This document shows, piece after piece, positions 36,209 to 48,800 of a stretch of DNA of 64,000 nt. The notes beneath the pieces are model-generated. The model did no database searches and had not been told where the DNA came from. It saw only the letters and a program-made list of their open reading frames with translations. Made by a program: the position numbers and the translations under genes. Source of the DNA: Amphirosellinia nigrospora (lineage: Eukaryota > Ascomycota > Sordariomycetes > Xylariales > Xylariaceae); NCBI GenBank assembly GCA_004123355.1, contig SCHM01000001.1:868001-932000 (forward strand), in the 5' to 3' direction. Position 1 is the stretch's first letter, and each line of letters opens with the position of its first letter.

Positions 36209-38756
36209 TTACAAATCGCCCAGGAAGCCTCCAGAGGAGATGAACTGGAGCTGGCATTCGCGGAGATTAGCCCAATTCCCGAGCTCTTCCTCTTCGTCCT
36301 GTGGGCCCATCGTACCCGTGGCAGCGCGATTACGGCAGCCGCACCAGACCGCTCGAGTTTCATGAGAATCTCGATGAATTTCTGCAGGTATTTCAGCTTT
36401 GATGGCGACGGGTCCCTTACGCTCCGAAGCGGCCTGGACAAGGGTGCTGGCGACCTGCCGAATCTTGTTGATCAGGGACTGGCCGTTTGGTTCCAGATTG
36501 CGTTGGTTGATGGAGGTTAGGACGGATAGCAGATCTTTAACGATTAATTCTCGTTCCTTGGCCACCATGTCATCCCTGTCGTATTTTACTCCTTGGGTTA
36601 TTTCAGGGTGAGCATCCCGAAGATTGAGATAGCGTTCCACGAAGTATGATCGTGTGGCGAGCTGAGATGCATGGATATTTGCCTTTTGGATTTCGGATTG
36701 CAGCTGACGCCGTCTTTCCGGTTCAGCGAGCGCTCGCCGAACATCATTCTCAGGCGGCGTCTCGGGGTAGGCGGGTGGATAATATTGGAGTCCTGCCTGA
36801 TCCAGCTCTGCCGGGTCGCTCTGATCGGGCGCGGCCTTAACGATTTGCAGGTGTGAAGGTAGATCCTCAATTGCTTGTTTCGCCGCCACTAGTCCGTTGC
36901 TAATGAATTCTGCTGGGCACTCCAATCGAAGAAGTTGATTCCGTAACACATTTCAACACCGATGAGCTCATTCATCGTCATATAGATGCGTATATTCCTG
37001 TTGAACCCAGTGATGAGCGAGATAGTTCCTTCTGGTTGTGGCATGATCTGATCGGAGAATATGTACTCGTCATCAACCTCAGCTGGTTGTTCTGGGTCGG
37101 CTCCTGTGTCGTTGGCGGGGAAAGAGGTAATTCATTAATGGACGCCCCTAATTGACTCATCGACCTGAAAACTTAGTATATACCATAGCATCTTATTTAA
37201 AGAGACTTGTAGAGCTTACCGTATGCCTGCAACCATAACCCAGAATATCCGCTTGCCTATTTGATCTTTAATATGATCAACTGGCTTGTTTGCTGCTGCA
37301 TTAAATTCGCCCACAAGGTCGGGTACGACGCTGGCTAAACCAGAAAGATCTCGTGGTCGATGGGTACCAAGCTCTCTGCAAAAGGACATAGTCTCAGCCA
37401 AGAAGCGTCTGCATGGTTTCCACTGCAAGGTGTAGCCGGCAGCTAGACCAAGAAAGTAACTGGTCGCAGCATCATCGACACTCATGTCTTGTTTAGCCAT
37501 GAACGTAGTACCCCGCGCTTCTAGAGCGATGGAACGACAATGGTCTATCATGGTCACTGCGGTTGGGAACAGGCCGGCACTTTGCTGGGCTTTTAAATGA
37601 GCACGAGCACTACGAGGAAGGATGCGCCAAGATGCCAATCATGCTAGCCAGGAGGGCCAAAAACTCGCGGGTTTGTTCGGTCCGCCCGGCTCGTGAAGGC
37701 CTGGCGGAAGGATGGCTCGTGTGGAAAAGGCATGAGGGGGTGGAGATATGTGAAGAAGTCGTCACCAACAGTTGCAGGAGGGCAAAGGCGCGATGGCTTC
37801 AGCATTGAGGGCAAGAGGTCCATCGGTATTCGCAACGGATACCAGAGCCTCAGCCGCATCGTGAGACATTGGAGATTCGTTCTCGGTCTGAGTGCGCTTA
37901 GCAGCTCTAGCGGCTTCGGCGTGCTTGTTCGGCGGGCCACGACGTTTCATCTCTCGCCTAAAGGTGCATTCAACCTGGAGATCCGAGCACGGCTTGCACG
38001 GTGGGCCAGATTCGTCACACTACCCAAGGTTCCGTCAGTCCTAGGTCCTATAGAGCGAGGGTAAGGCGGCTCCAGAGGGATCATAAACGACGAACGACGA
38101 ACCACGGTGACATACCTTCACTTTACGTTGACTGCACATGTCGCACGCGCGACGGAGACGAGTGACCTTCTGCAACGCAATCGTTCCGGTAACGGGCGAG
38201 GTGATGGTGGGGCTTGTAAGTGAGGAAGAGAACTGCGGCTCGCCATTTGTAGTGCGGCAGACTGGGCATACTGCTGGGCTAGGTCGTTGCTGGTGGGCGA
38301 CAGGGGCGCTGCCGACGCAGCCTGCAGCACTTGGAGGCCATGATGGGCAACAACGGCAGTGGCGGTAGCGGTGGCGGTGACGGTGACAGGCACGGGTGAC
38401 ACGAGGGCTGGGTCGTCGTCGTACAGCGCTTCGGAAGGCGTCGTCGCTGTCGTTGTTGTTGCTGGTTGGTGGTTGTGACCGGTGTGAAGCTGAAGCTGGT
38501 GTTGGTGTTGGTGTTGGTCGCGATCGTGGTCGTCGTCGTGGTCGTCGTTTACAGAAGGAGTAGGCGGCGGTTGATGTAGGGTGTGCTGTTGCTGTTCGTG
38601 GTTATGTTGTCCATGTCCATGTCCATGGCCATGTCCGTGCTGTTGTCGATCGTAAGGGTGGTCGTGCTGCTGGGGTAGGTGGTGTGGTAGTTGTACCGCT
38701 GCCCCTGTGACGTCGGCAGGAGCATCTACCGCGTTAGCTTCGGAGTAGGAAGCCAT
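36209..38756 (-). CDS. Zn2Cys6 fungal transcription factor with His/Gln-rich N-terminus
   Basis: The ATG at 38756 starts MASYSEANAVDAPADVTGA, followed by a low-complexity region of HG, HQ and QL repeats (about 38450-38650) and a Thr/Ala run. The binuclear zinc cluster is split by an intron. RRACDMCSQRKVK in exon 1 (38116-38756) joins CDESGPPCKPCSDLQVEC in exon 2 (37220-38019), giving C-x2-C-x6-C-x6-C-x2-C-x6-C. The fungal-specific factor region follows: VGDDFFTYLHPLMPFPHEPS, LALLASMIGILA, YFLGLAAGYTLQWKPCRRFL, KRIFWVMVAGIR. Exon 3 is 36209-37164. Frame changes occur near 38190, 37790, 37670, 37630, 37080 and 36945, so the full product cannot be read directly. The target genes are unknown; the neighbouring cellulase is a candidate. 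Confidence 0.8.
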
Positions 38757-40874
38757 CAACAACAGGGCACATTGGAACCGCGGCGAGTTGTCGGGGATGT
38801 CCGGCGAATCTTCGTGAGAAAGGCGGAAACCTTAGCTGCCGGATGCAGAGGAAAATTGAGAGAAGCTCGCTGAGCTAATTCGCCTGAGCTCCTACGTGAC
38901 CCACTTTAGATCATTTGCACTAAGTCCCCCTTTATTTTTATACAGGAATGCCACCCAAATACACGCAATACTTCCACTACAACATTACGTGTTCTAATTC
39001 ATATACTATTGAGAGCTGGTTCGGAAACTTATCAATATATAAGGTAGGAAAACAATATAGTGCCGAAAAAAAAAAAAAAAAAAAACGCGGCGGATTGATG
39101 CAATACGGATACAATTAAAAGGTTGCGGGAGACCTCGACAGAGATAAGGCAGTTGCGCAGTTACGTTTGAAATTCGCGCGGTATGCGGCATAGGAATGTA
39201 GCGATCATTGTTTTCATTCGGGTTTATAGATGATTTTGCTGGAAATGGTGTTTCCTACGAGATATTGGTATATGGTATATTCGTTAGTATTTGCGACGAT
39301 GTCTGTAATATCTTGGCATTGCGGCTCATACGCGTGTTTGATACTTTCCGCCATGGCTTTCCTCAGTCATTGCTGCGGGACACGTCAGTTTGCTGTCCAA
39401 GAATGACGAGTTCTATCGTGCTGTTGACGACATGCTTTCGAATTCGCCCCGATGGAAAAGTAATATGTATAGTTGTCGCTATATACCATTCCCCAAACCC
39501 TGTAAGGCCTGCCAATTATAAATGCATTAGTCCCCCAAGACAACTTATTTCTACAAAGCAAACCATGTAGCGCATGTAGAGGTAGAAGAACTAAGAGGTA
39601 GTTTCAAAAAAGGATCATGGAAGGGATCACCATCCCTTGCAAGTTCATTTAAATCTAATAATAACCTGTATATACCAATTTCCCTGGAATCACAGCTAAT
39701 AGTACTGATGTGACGGACAAAACGTAGACCCCTTACAACTCCGTTTTTCTAGAAAAGAAGCGTCATTATTCACACACATCCGGCCTCACAGCTTACTAAA
39801 TACAACTCATGATTGATGATGCCAGAGTTTTTGGTTGTCCTTTCGTGGTGGAGTCCTTTGATTTGCTACAATTTTATACAATTAGCTATGCCTTGCTTGC
39901 CTTCTTTGACTACTCAACGTAGTACAAAATGTTGCCATTCTACATCTCTCATTTTATGCAAAAATTTGTTATCATGGAAAGGGTGGACAGAGAAAAGTAT
40001 TGCACAAGCTACAATCTGTCTGGGGCACCTTGAGCATAGGTAGAGTTATTCCATTGTTTATGGTGTTTTCGATGATTATACGAAAGTAAACGTGGGGCAA
40101 GTGCTTATTGCAGTAATTGTTTGCTAGACATATACCTGGATAACAGCTACCCTTCCAGCCTACTCCGCTCTGCAGGTGCTTGCACTTTGCAGGTAATGGA
40201 TGACTCAATGGTTAGAGAAAACTCGTTGGAGGGTTTTTCGGGTAATGTCTTGTACCGCCAGTACGCCCGAAACGGGAATTACTGGTGAGAACGGGAGTTG
40301 CCTTTTTTTTCTCGAATTATAAAGTAATATATAATTGTTTTTTGTTTTTTGTTTTTATTTATTTATCAAATACATCTAGTATACCTGCAGCCAGGAAGAC
40401 TGGAGAGTATGGGAGTTCCACCTTTTTTTAAGCTGCATGTTCGATTCTACCTGTTGCTAATCAAATGCACTTTTTCTTATTCTTTTAAATATACATGCCT
40501 GCACATCAATAAATCCTTACCTGTATTGTAATACCGCATAAAAAAAGCTTTCTATTTACGTACCGCTCTAGGTCGCAAAGCTGCCTCTATTATCTCTTGC
40601 CAATGTTACGAAGCACATATGTAAACAAAAAGACTTTCTCTCTGTACATGGTCAAACATCTTCTACGAAAGTTGTTGTAGAGACTTTGGTGCAACAAGTA
40701 TAGATGACTCACGCAATTTCTCACAGCGCCCGACAAGCAAGAACAAGTATTTAGTTGAGAGATATATTGGGGTTTTACAACAAGACTTCCCCCAAGCTAA
40801 TGGCCAACTCAGACATATCCGTTGAATTCGCGGGCAATTTTACTCTTGCGCCAAGACTGATGATGCATTAATTA
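38757..40874. other. AT-rich intergenic region
   Basis: About 2.1 kb. It contains a 19-nt A run at 39066-39084 and short T-rich runs near 40330-40360. A 120-codon ORF at 39208-39570 has no domain and poor coding character. No RNA gene is recognised. Confidence 0.4.
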
Positions 40875-41173
40875 TCAAGAGTCAAAAATGATATTGGCTT
40901 GATCCCGCTGTGCCAGTGCCCAGTCTATTCCCTTTGGATTGTTCTCAATCAAATACCCGGCTTCCCGAAGGTTGCGTAGTGCACTTTGTACGCAGCCTTG
41001 GCTTGTTGGAACCGAGCTAGTTCTGGCGGACCGACTGTCAAGTAGCCGATTTCTTCTCTCGGCTCCGAATAACCCTTGTTCGTGATCATCGCGCTCATCT
41101 AGATTGTCTGGTGGCTAACGGGCGCAAACGGATTGGGCGCTGGGTATGGTACCGAGAAGGTGCCTGGGGGTGC
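40875..41173 (-). pseudogene. Coding relic, C-terminal part of an unidentified protein
   Basis: Not recognised by family, but the text is strongly protein-like. From about 41173 it reads APPGTFSVPYPAPNPFAPVS, then an in-frame TAG (about 41101), then MITNKGYSEPREEIGYLTVG and PPELARFQQAKAAYK. After a one-base frame change (about 40982) it continues NLREAGYLIENNPKGIDWAL and ends FDS with TGA at 40875-40877. No upstream part of the gene was found. It is probably the broken tail of an enzyme gene. Confidence 0.45.
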
Positions 41174-42249
41174 AGTAATAGCTAATTATTGGAAAGCTTT
41201 GCTTTCCCGAACACATATTATTGGCAACGATAATTGAATAGAAGGGAAGGCGGAGCTTAAGAAGTTAAGCCGTGACCTCGAGACTCTAAATCGAGATATG
41301 TCTAGGATGTGCCTAATAAGCATTCGTTCGTTGGCGGAAGGTAGGTTGCCTACCACCAGCCATGATGAGTCAGCACAGGCTTTCTAAGCAAGTCCCTAGC
41401 TAATATTGCAAGCACCGGTACGATCTACTTAAACGAATAAAATAATCAAGCTCTTTGGTTAACTCATTGAGGTATAAAATTGTTCAGGCGTTATTACGGC
41501 GTACATAGGGATTTAGTGACACTTAGTGTTGTGCGAAGGTCCCTTAGGCTATTATCCGCGCGTATATGGCTATATATTAATAATCCCTTTGTCTTCATCG
41601 TGTGCTCCGTGTCGTAACATATGTCTTACTACTCGTAGCATACATAAAAAGGTTTAATTTTCTATGATGTTCGGCTTCCAACACACTTCGAACCAGCCTG
41701 GTATTCGGAGATGGTTTTCCGTTGGAGTCAGCGGTCCAGGGGATCAGCAGCCACGGGCAACTGTGGTGCGGAGATCCGGTAAGGTGAAATTCAGGGATTA
41801 AATTGCCACGAAGCGGGGATTGGAACTCTGAATAAGCAGATAACGTCTATCGTTTGGCTTGCCTTCTCGTGTATTACATCCATCATGTAACAAGTACTAG
41901 CCACGGGACATAGCCACAGGAGCCTCACAGAGTCCTGGAGGCCGATTCCGATCCGATCATTATCGTGGGCAGAGACATAGGCATGGTGGTAGAATAGTAT
42001 TGGTTAGAATAGCCTCAACCCTCTCGAGGAGTTATACCCTCGGAGGCCTGCGAGGAAGAAAAGGTCGTAGAATTCGTCTATAAATTGAACGTATGGGCGA
42101 CCCCAAATATATTATTAGTTGAATTGATCTCCGATTTTCGAACACTCCCCGCGTGCCAGCTACACCTACCCCACAAGACCGAACTTAACATCAAAATCGC
42201 CAACTAACGTGTCCCATAATTAAGACAATTTCATCCGCTTGGCTCTTCA
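41174..42249. other. Intergenic
   Basis: No gene is seen. The last 100 bases form the presumed promoter of the SDR at 42250. Confidence 0.4.
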
Positions 42250-43403
42250 ATGGCCCCCCAACGGGCCCTAGATTTCACGGACGATGTTGCTATCGTGACC
42301 GGAGCGGGTTCACGAATGAATAGTAGGTCGCGCTCTAGTCTTATATATAAGAATGCATGAATCACAGGGCTGACACGGGCGCCAACATATGAAATTGGCA
42401 ATGGACGTGCTGCAGCTATTCTTCTTGCCCGTCATGGGCCAAGGTTGCTCTTGTCGATTTCAACGTCGATTGGGCAGAGGAAACGAAGCGGATGATTGAT
42501 GAGGAAGGTGGTGTTTCAGAGGTCATCCAAGCTGATGTCTCAAGTGAGGAATCGTGTAAAAACGCGGTAGCCAAACCGTGGAGCTTTGGGGGGCGGTTCA
42601 CATTCTGGTCAATAATGGTAAGCAGCATATGAGCCCCATTGACCTCATTAACCTTGCTAACACGTCGGAACAGTCGGTGTAGGCGGTGCTATGGGAGACG
42701 CTACGGTCATCAATTTGGAAGCCTGGGAAAGAGACTTTCGCATCAACTTAACAAGCATGGTATTAATGGCTCGTTACGCGATCCCAGAAATGAGGAAACA
42801 AGGGCGGGGTTCGATCGTGAATCTATCGTCAGTAAGTGGATGTAAGTGGACTCTGTCTCGTTATTCTTATATCCTAATTATATGATATAACTAAATTGTC
42901 TTTATAGTGCTCGGAGGCAACCCTAGTTTATTATACCCTACTACCAAAGGTGCTATCATTCAAATGACGAGGGCAATGGCCGCACAGCACGGCAAAGAAA
43001 ACATCCGCGTCAATTGTGTGGCTCCTGGCATGGTGTATACCCCAATGGCACGTGGGCGTGGAATGACAGATGAGATGAGGCAAGCCAGGATTAATCAGAA
43101 CCTGATGAAAAAGGAGGGTACGGGGTGGGATGTTGGACATGGTACGTTCTCCAAAACGATGTCTTGAACTGGGCCTAACATGACTATAGCCATACTGTTT
43201 CTCAGCAGTAAGGAAGCTGGTTGGATCACGGGCCTCATAATGCCCGTCGATGGAGGTGTAAGTTCATAAAGAAATGCCAATAAAGCAATAGAGCGGACCA
43301 TGGTCACTAATAGTTCGGCTCACAGACAACAGCTGGAAGAAATGATCGACCAGCGCTCGCGGCAGATTCGCTTGCCGCAATTAATACGGGGGTATCTAAC
43401 TAG
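42250..43403 (+). CDS. Short-chain dehydrogenase/reductase, six exons
   Basis: Proposed exons are 42250-42322, 42368-42617, 42674-42841, 42908-43141, 43190-43257 and 43314-43403, each with matching phases and GT-AG borders. Motifs are VAIVTGAGSRM (cofactor region), VALVDFNVDWAEETKRM, HILVNNVGVGG, RGSIVNLSSVSG, YPTTKGAIIQMTRAMAAQHG (catalytic Tyr and Lys), IRVNCVAPGMVYTPM and WITGLIMPVDGG. The C-terminal exon reads TTAGRNDRPALAADSLAAIN. Two single-base losses in exon 2 (about 42440 and 42573) interrupt the frame. About 294 residues. The substrate is unknown. Confidence 0.85.
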
Positions 43404-44119
43404 GCATAGGAAAGGATTGGAATGCCTAAGAGAAGCCAAAACCCTGGGAATGTTATTAGCTCAGATCTCTATTTCTCATATTCAGACATCTTACACGTAC
43501 GAATTAAGCTCTATAATCGTTTCGGTGATCAAGTGAGGTTCCGAGAAACAACTCAAACTTTTGACTGTTAGAGATCTATAGCAAGGTGTAGGATGGAGGT
43601 CAGCGTCTTATTAAGTCAAGCTTGATCTGTTGCCCAAATGTCGTTAACGTGCCCCAACCCCGTTATAATGACATCCCGTCTCTGTTTCGGCATTAGGCAT
43701 ATCTCCGTGCCGGGTTCGCAAATACGAAGGAATGCCCAAGTAAAGCGTTTAAAGGATTCGAATCCTGGCACTATGTGTGGTGTCATGATGTGGCTGGTAT
43801 TAATGTGATCTATTCGGCTGCATTTCCAGAAGTCTTCAGGCGCGTGTGACCAGGGCATTGTGGTAGATCTAGGCATTAATCAGTACAACCCAGAGACATT
43901 AGAAATTAGATAAGCAAAGATTCGATGTAACTAAAAATAGGAATGAATGGCTCGTGCGTCATAGGCAGATCAGCTCAGCCATCGCTTAACGCGTCTGGTT
44001 TTGGCTTAGCATTTAGCACACAGCCACACCTCCCATTAATCATCTTGGCAGACTATCTTGGAGCGGCCTCCTGGCTTAGGGATTTATAAGGCGTGCGTCG
44101 TTAAGTCATAATATTCATC
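43404..44119. other. Intergenic
   Basis: No supported gene. A minus-strand 86-codon ORF (43616-43876) has no domain. The end is the presumed promoter of the first HET gene. Confidence 0.4.
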
Positions 44120-46103
44120 ATGTCGGAAGACAATCAGCATGTTCTTACTCGGCTTCTAGACGGATCTAAAACTGAAAAAGAGTCGGTACCCCTATGTCAT
44201 GTTTACCATGTACCGACCTCTCAATTCGGAAACGCGCGAAATCCGCCTGCTTCGCCTACATCCTTCGATCGCTTTTGATGATACAATTAAATGTTCACTT
44301 TTTCATGCATTTCTAGATCATCCCCCCGAATATGAGGCCCTGTCATATGTATGGGGACCTCTAGAGTTCTCCCATGAAATTTCGTGGAAGAGCAATCTTT
44401 CAAAATAACGGAGAATCTTGAGTGCGCACTACGACACCTCCGGCATGGCTCGGCGGAACGAATCCTTTGGGTAGACGCGCTGTGCATTGACCAGGCAAAT
44501 ATTTCAGAACGCAATCATCAGGTAACACTGATGAAGGAGATATATTCGCAATGCCTACGTGACCTCGCCTGGCTGGGACCCAACCCAGGATCTTCGAGGG
44601 TTGAATCCGACGGCGACTGCCATCGACAAGATTTCGCCCAGGAGAAAGCATCGAGCATTTACAACGCGGCATGCGACTTTTCCGGAAGATACATAAACAT
44701 GACGCTGAAACGCTTGATGGCATGATGACTCGTTCAAAACGATATCACCGTTTTCAAATGATGGAGTCAGACGACGAGGACGAGCCCCAGAGCTGGATAC
44801 TTTCATACGACGAGAAAATAGAGCTGGTGTCACTGTTTGAAAGAGCGCCACTATGGTCCCGTATATGGGTGATGCAAGAGCTTTCATGCGCGCACAGCGT
44901 CGTTCTCATTGCCGGCACAGAAACACTCGACTGGGACGACGTCGCTTCATTCATCGGGATGACAATAAGCCTTATGCGGATGCCTTCCACGTGACAGGAG
45001 GCCATGGCTCACTTTATGGAGCTGTCGTAAGTATCTTTGGGCGTGTGCAGACGATACAACAACAGCGCCGTATCATGCGGGAGGTTGAAGAGGGCAAGTA
45101 CGAGTCCACGCTCATGGACGTCTTGGCCAGGTTCCAGTATGCCAACGCGAGAGACCCACGGGATGTCATATATGGATTGATGGGACTCGTCTCAGAGGCA
45201 CACCCGATCAGGATCGACTACGGCAAACCAGTCCAAGAGCTTTTCGCAGATATTACGCGATTTTTCATCGATAGGACCAAAAATTTGGACATCATCTGCC
45301 AGAACCCCTGGAATGCGGCCACTGGACCGGCAGAGGAAGTGGTGAAGATGCTGCCGTCGTGGGTGGCTAACTTCACGCACGAGAGACGCTTTGCGCATTT
45401 CGAGAGCGGGCTTGAGTCACTACTATTTGCACAGAGGGGCATCTTTTCCGCCGGATCTGACACCTGCATAACACCATGCAGCGTGCTACAAGGAGGACTA
45501 CTGAGTGTTGATGGGGTGATACTCGACGAGTTACGCCCAGTTCTTTACGATGGAGTTGGGGGCCCCCCATATTTACATAGGGCGCGAGACTGGATGGACC
45601 GTAACTTCAAGGAGAAACCACTCCTCAAGGACGACCGAGCGATCTATCCACCAACGGGAGAGCCCCTTTTCCGAGCCTATTGGCGAACCTTGGTGACGGA
45701 TTGCACGGCTTATCCTATTCAGCGACTCTCACCTACAGATGTCGAGGCTGACGAAGCAACATTCAGTACGATTTTACAGGGCGATATCGACGATACCAAC
45801 ACCGCATCCCCCGAGTATAATCTTCTTTGCCTCGACATGTTCTGGCGCACATTGGGAACTTGGACATTTGCAAAGTCGAAAACGGGCCTACTACTCATGG
45901 TTCACGAGGGAGCGCAGGAGGGTGACGTGCTGGCGATTCTGGATGGCGGCAAAGTTCCTTGTCTTTTGCGGCCATTTCGTGAGGACGAAGAGCAGCGATA
46001 CCGCATAGTAGGTTCTGTTTATGTCCACGGATATATGGATGGGAAGGTCGCCGAAGACGTAGAGCAAGGCCGACTGAAACAGCAGCGGATTCTTCTGGCT
46101 TGA
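44120..46103 (+). CDS. HET-domain (heterokaryon incompatibility) protein 1, frame broken
   Basis: HET-domain proteins trigger regulated cell death when incompatible fungal cells fuse. The domain is visible in order: EIRLLRLHPSIAFDD, EYEALSYVWGP, ERILWVDALCIDQANISERN, SQCLRDLAWLGPN and WSRIWVMQELSCAHSVVL. The long C-terminal part stays open from about 44985 to the stop at 46103 (FQYANARDPRDVIYGLMGLV, PSWVANFTHERR, YRIVGSVYVHGYMDG). Breaks lie near 44195, 44393, 44670 and 44985. The ATG at 44120 (MSEDNQHVLTRLLDG) is the most likely start; the one at 44199 is internal. It may be a pseudogene, but the same single-base pattern occurs in conserved genes of the window. It is tandem to a second HET gene 360 bases downstream. 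Confidence 0.8.
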
Positions 46104-46463
46104 AAACTTCGTCAAGTACAATAATGCAATTTAATTTAGGTATTACCTGTCAAGCTCGCTATTTTGTGAAATGTCTAGGACTGGAGGGTTTGATGTCTGA
46201 AATATGGGTCCTAACTAAGCGCGACCAATAGAGAGGCGTATGCGGGGATGGCCACTACGTTTCGACGGAGACTGCAGCCAATCGCGCAACGTTTCAGCCC
46301 TCTGCACCGTGGCTGATGAGAGGCGAAGACGCGTTGCTCAAGTAAGGAAGACAACGGAGCGACTTCAACATAAAGTTGGTATCTACTAGGATGCGTGTCA
46401 TCTTGTTAGCTCAGCGATTTTCTACGCGCCGTTGTGGAGTACTATCTTTCGTCACTTGATGTA
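46104..46463. other. Intergenic between the two HET genes
   Basis: A 360-base spacer, presumably the terminator of HET gene 1 and the promoter of HET gene 2. No other feature is seen. Confidence 0.4.
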
Positions 46464-48765
46464 ATGTCTTCTTCTTCAGGTGAGGTTTATGAGCCTCTAC
46501 CAACCGCTACTTCGATCCGCGTCTTGCTTCTTGCACCTGGAAAGCGAGATGACAACGACATCTTCTGTTGGCTACTGCCATCTGACCTAGACTGGGACTA
46601 CGGCAAGTTTCCAAATTCTGCCCCGAAACCAGTTGAGTGCGTATCGTTGGCCACTGGTAAACACCCCGGTGATGACGAGTGCGAGTTTGAGTTTCCAATA
46701 TACCTCGATATGGACTCTGAATCTTTGCCAAATGGACGTATGCACCCGTTCCAAAGATACGAAGCCCTTTCATACGTTTGGGGAGATCCCGGCGATCCGC
46801 AACACATCTTCTTCGACGGCGGAGTGTCATTCCCCGTGACGAGAAACCTATATGCGGCGCTAAGTTCGCTGCGACTACCGCACAGAGGCCGAAGGCTATG
46901 GGTCGACGCTCTTTGCATTGACCAGAGTAACTATGAAGAGAAAAATATCCAGCTGGGTCTAATGCAGCGCGTGTATCAACAGGCAGAGACAGTAATTGCT
47001 TACCTACCGCTGAATTCCCAAGACCAGAAGAATATCAACGAGCTAGTGCCGAAGATTTTGCAGGCAAGTATGATGCATAAAAAACACAGAGATGAGAGAG
47101 AGAAGTCTGGCTCCAGACCAGCGCAATATACTGGGCCGTTCAACTTAATTTCCGACGTGAATACGGTCAAAGTCACAAGGACTGAAAACGAGCCCCTAAG
47201 CGTGGCTATGACTAACGTTTTTGGCGATGACAAGTTGTATCTCGAAAGCTTCGGGCTTCCCCCGGTGGATAGTCCGCTTTGGGATTCGTGGCGGAGGCTC
47301 TTCACGTCACCTTATTTCAGACGTATATGGATTGCGCAAGAGATCTCGCTAGGAAATAATCTCCATATCTGGTTTGGTGATGGTGAAGGAGCTGCCGAGC
47401 CCCTATTTCTTGCTCACTATTTTCTTGACTCACACAGCGCTGCGATGAATATGAGTTATAATGCGGCGTGGTGTAACTCAGACAACGAGGAAACCGAAGA
47501 AATTTTGAGGGACAGAATCGTAGGATCCTCAAATGCATTAAGGCTATCTCGTGAGAGAATCTTGACTCAGAATGGACGGCCCCGGCGCAGATTGATTGAG
47601 ACGCTGGCAACGGTCGACACATTCGACGCTACGGATCCTCGAGACAAAATTTTCGCATTGTTGGGATGGACATCGGATGGCGCGTCATTTACCCAATATG
47701 TAAACTACGCGCCTTGGGTTACGGTCGAGCAGACTTTTGTTAGGTTTGCAAAGGTATTCCTGGAGAGGGGTGAGGGATTGAACTTCTACTACAGGCCGGA
47801 TTTCGCGACGAGGACGATAAATGGCCCTCGTGGGTTCCCGTGGGTACCCTTTCTGATCTGTGCTTGTAGTCATGCACTAATGTTATCTAAGCATTGGGAT
47901 AACCTTGAACGGTCCGTTCCCAAAGAATCGGCTAGGAGCCCTGGAAAAGTCTCAACACAGATACGAGTCGTCGATAGCACCCAAACAATCGAAATCCCTG
48001 CGACAATTCTAGATGAAGTCGCCGCTGTCAATGATTTAGTGTTCGAAAAACTTGAAGTAACTTCGGACGGCCTTAGTATAACGAATTTCATCCACACAAT
48101 AGCCAGTGCCTTCGGGATGATTTTCGAAGCTGTCTCTACAAGGGATCCAGAAGAAATATTCGACCAACTGTTTCACGTCCTCGCTCAACCCAAATCCCAA
48201 CCGACGAAGTCCAAGCAACAAGGTCCAAGCCACTCACTTTTATCACAAGAGGGTACTGACGCATTTTCCTCCGGTGGGGAACCAGAAAGCGCCACCCCGC
48301 ATCGCAAAGTGATGTGCGGGTAAGGACGGTAGCCGAGAAACTGAAATTCTACCGAACGGCTTCACGAGTTCTTAACTATATAGTATCCTGAGAACTCAAC
48401 TATCAGACATGGAGGACGGTGTGAGTCAGATAACTCAAAGGAAATGGCCGGTCGAATATCAAGCCTTTTTGAGGAAGGCCATGACCACGACTTCGCATCG
48501 CCTCCTCTGCGTCACTAAGGGCGGGTGTATCGGTATCGCACCTAAACGAACCAACGTTAGCGATAGAGTGGCTATATTTGAGGGATGTGATATCCATTTT
48601 GTTTTGCGACCTGTCAAGAAACCGACTGGGCACAACTTGGGCGAAGGCGAGATAACAGCAGAGAGCATGGCAACATACAGACTAATGGGACCCGCATTCT
48701 TCCACATACCTGGGAGAGAGGCGAGGTCTCTATGGGAAGCTGCTGAAAAGATAATTATAGCGTGA
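46464..48765 (+). CDS. HET-domain (heterokaryon incompatibility) protein 2, intact
   Basis: Two exons, 46464-48319 and 48384-48765, encode 745 residues in a clean frame. The intron has donor GTAAGG and acceptor TAG. The ATG at 46464 gives MSSSSGEVYEPLP; an in-frame extension to 46434 begins with a non-ATG codon and was rejected. HET motifs are RYEALSYVWGDPGDPQ, RRLWVDALCIDQSNYEEKN and FRRIWIAQEISLGNN. DTFDATDPRDKIFALLGWTS is the usual block after the domain, and the C-terminal exon carries RLLCVTKGGCIGIAPKRTN, the family's terminal beta-rich module. A large insert (about residues 190-265) within the HET region is unusual. It is the only long accessory gene here without frame breaks and is probably functional. 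Confidence 0.92.
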
Positions 48766-48800
48766 GCAGGAGGCTATGAATCAGTCTAAATGTTATCAAT

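Noticed and set aside
39208-39570. 120-codon plus-strand ORF
   Set aside because: No domain, poor codon pattern, and no neighbouring exon or promoter signal.
43740-43770. tRNA-like T-loop text GGATTCGAATCC
   Set aside because: No matching acceptor stem, D arm or anticodon arm could be folded around it.
46434-46463. N-terminal extension of HET gene 2
   Set aside because: The extended frame starts at a non-ATG codon; the first ATG is at 46464.
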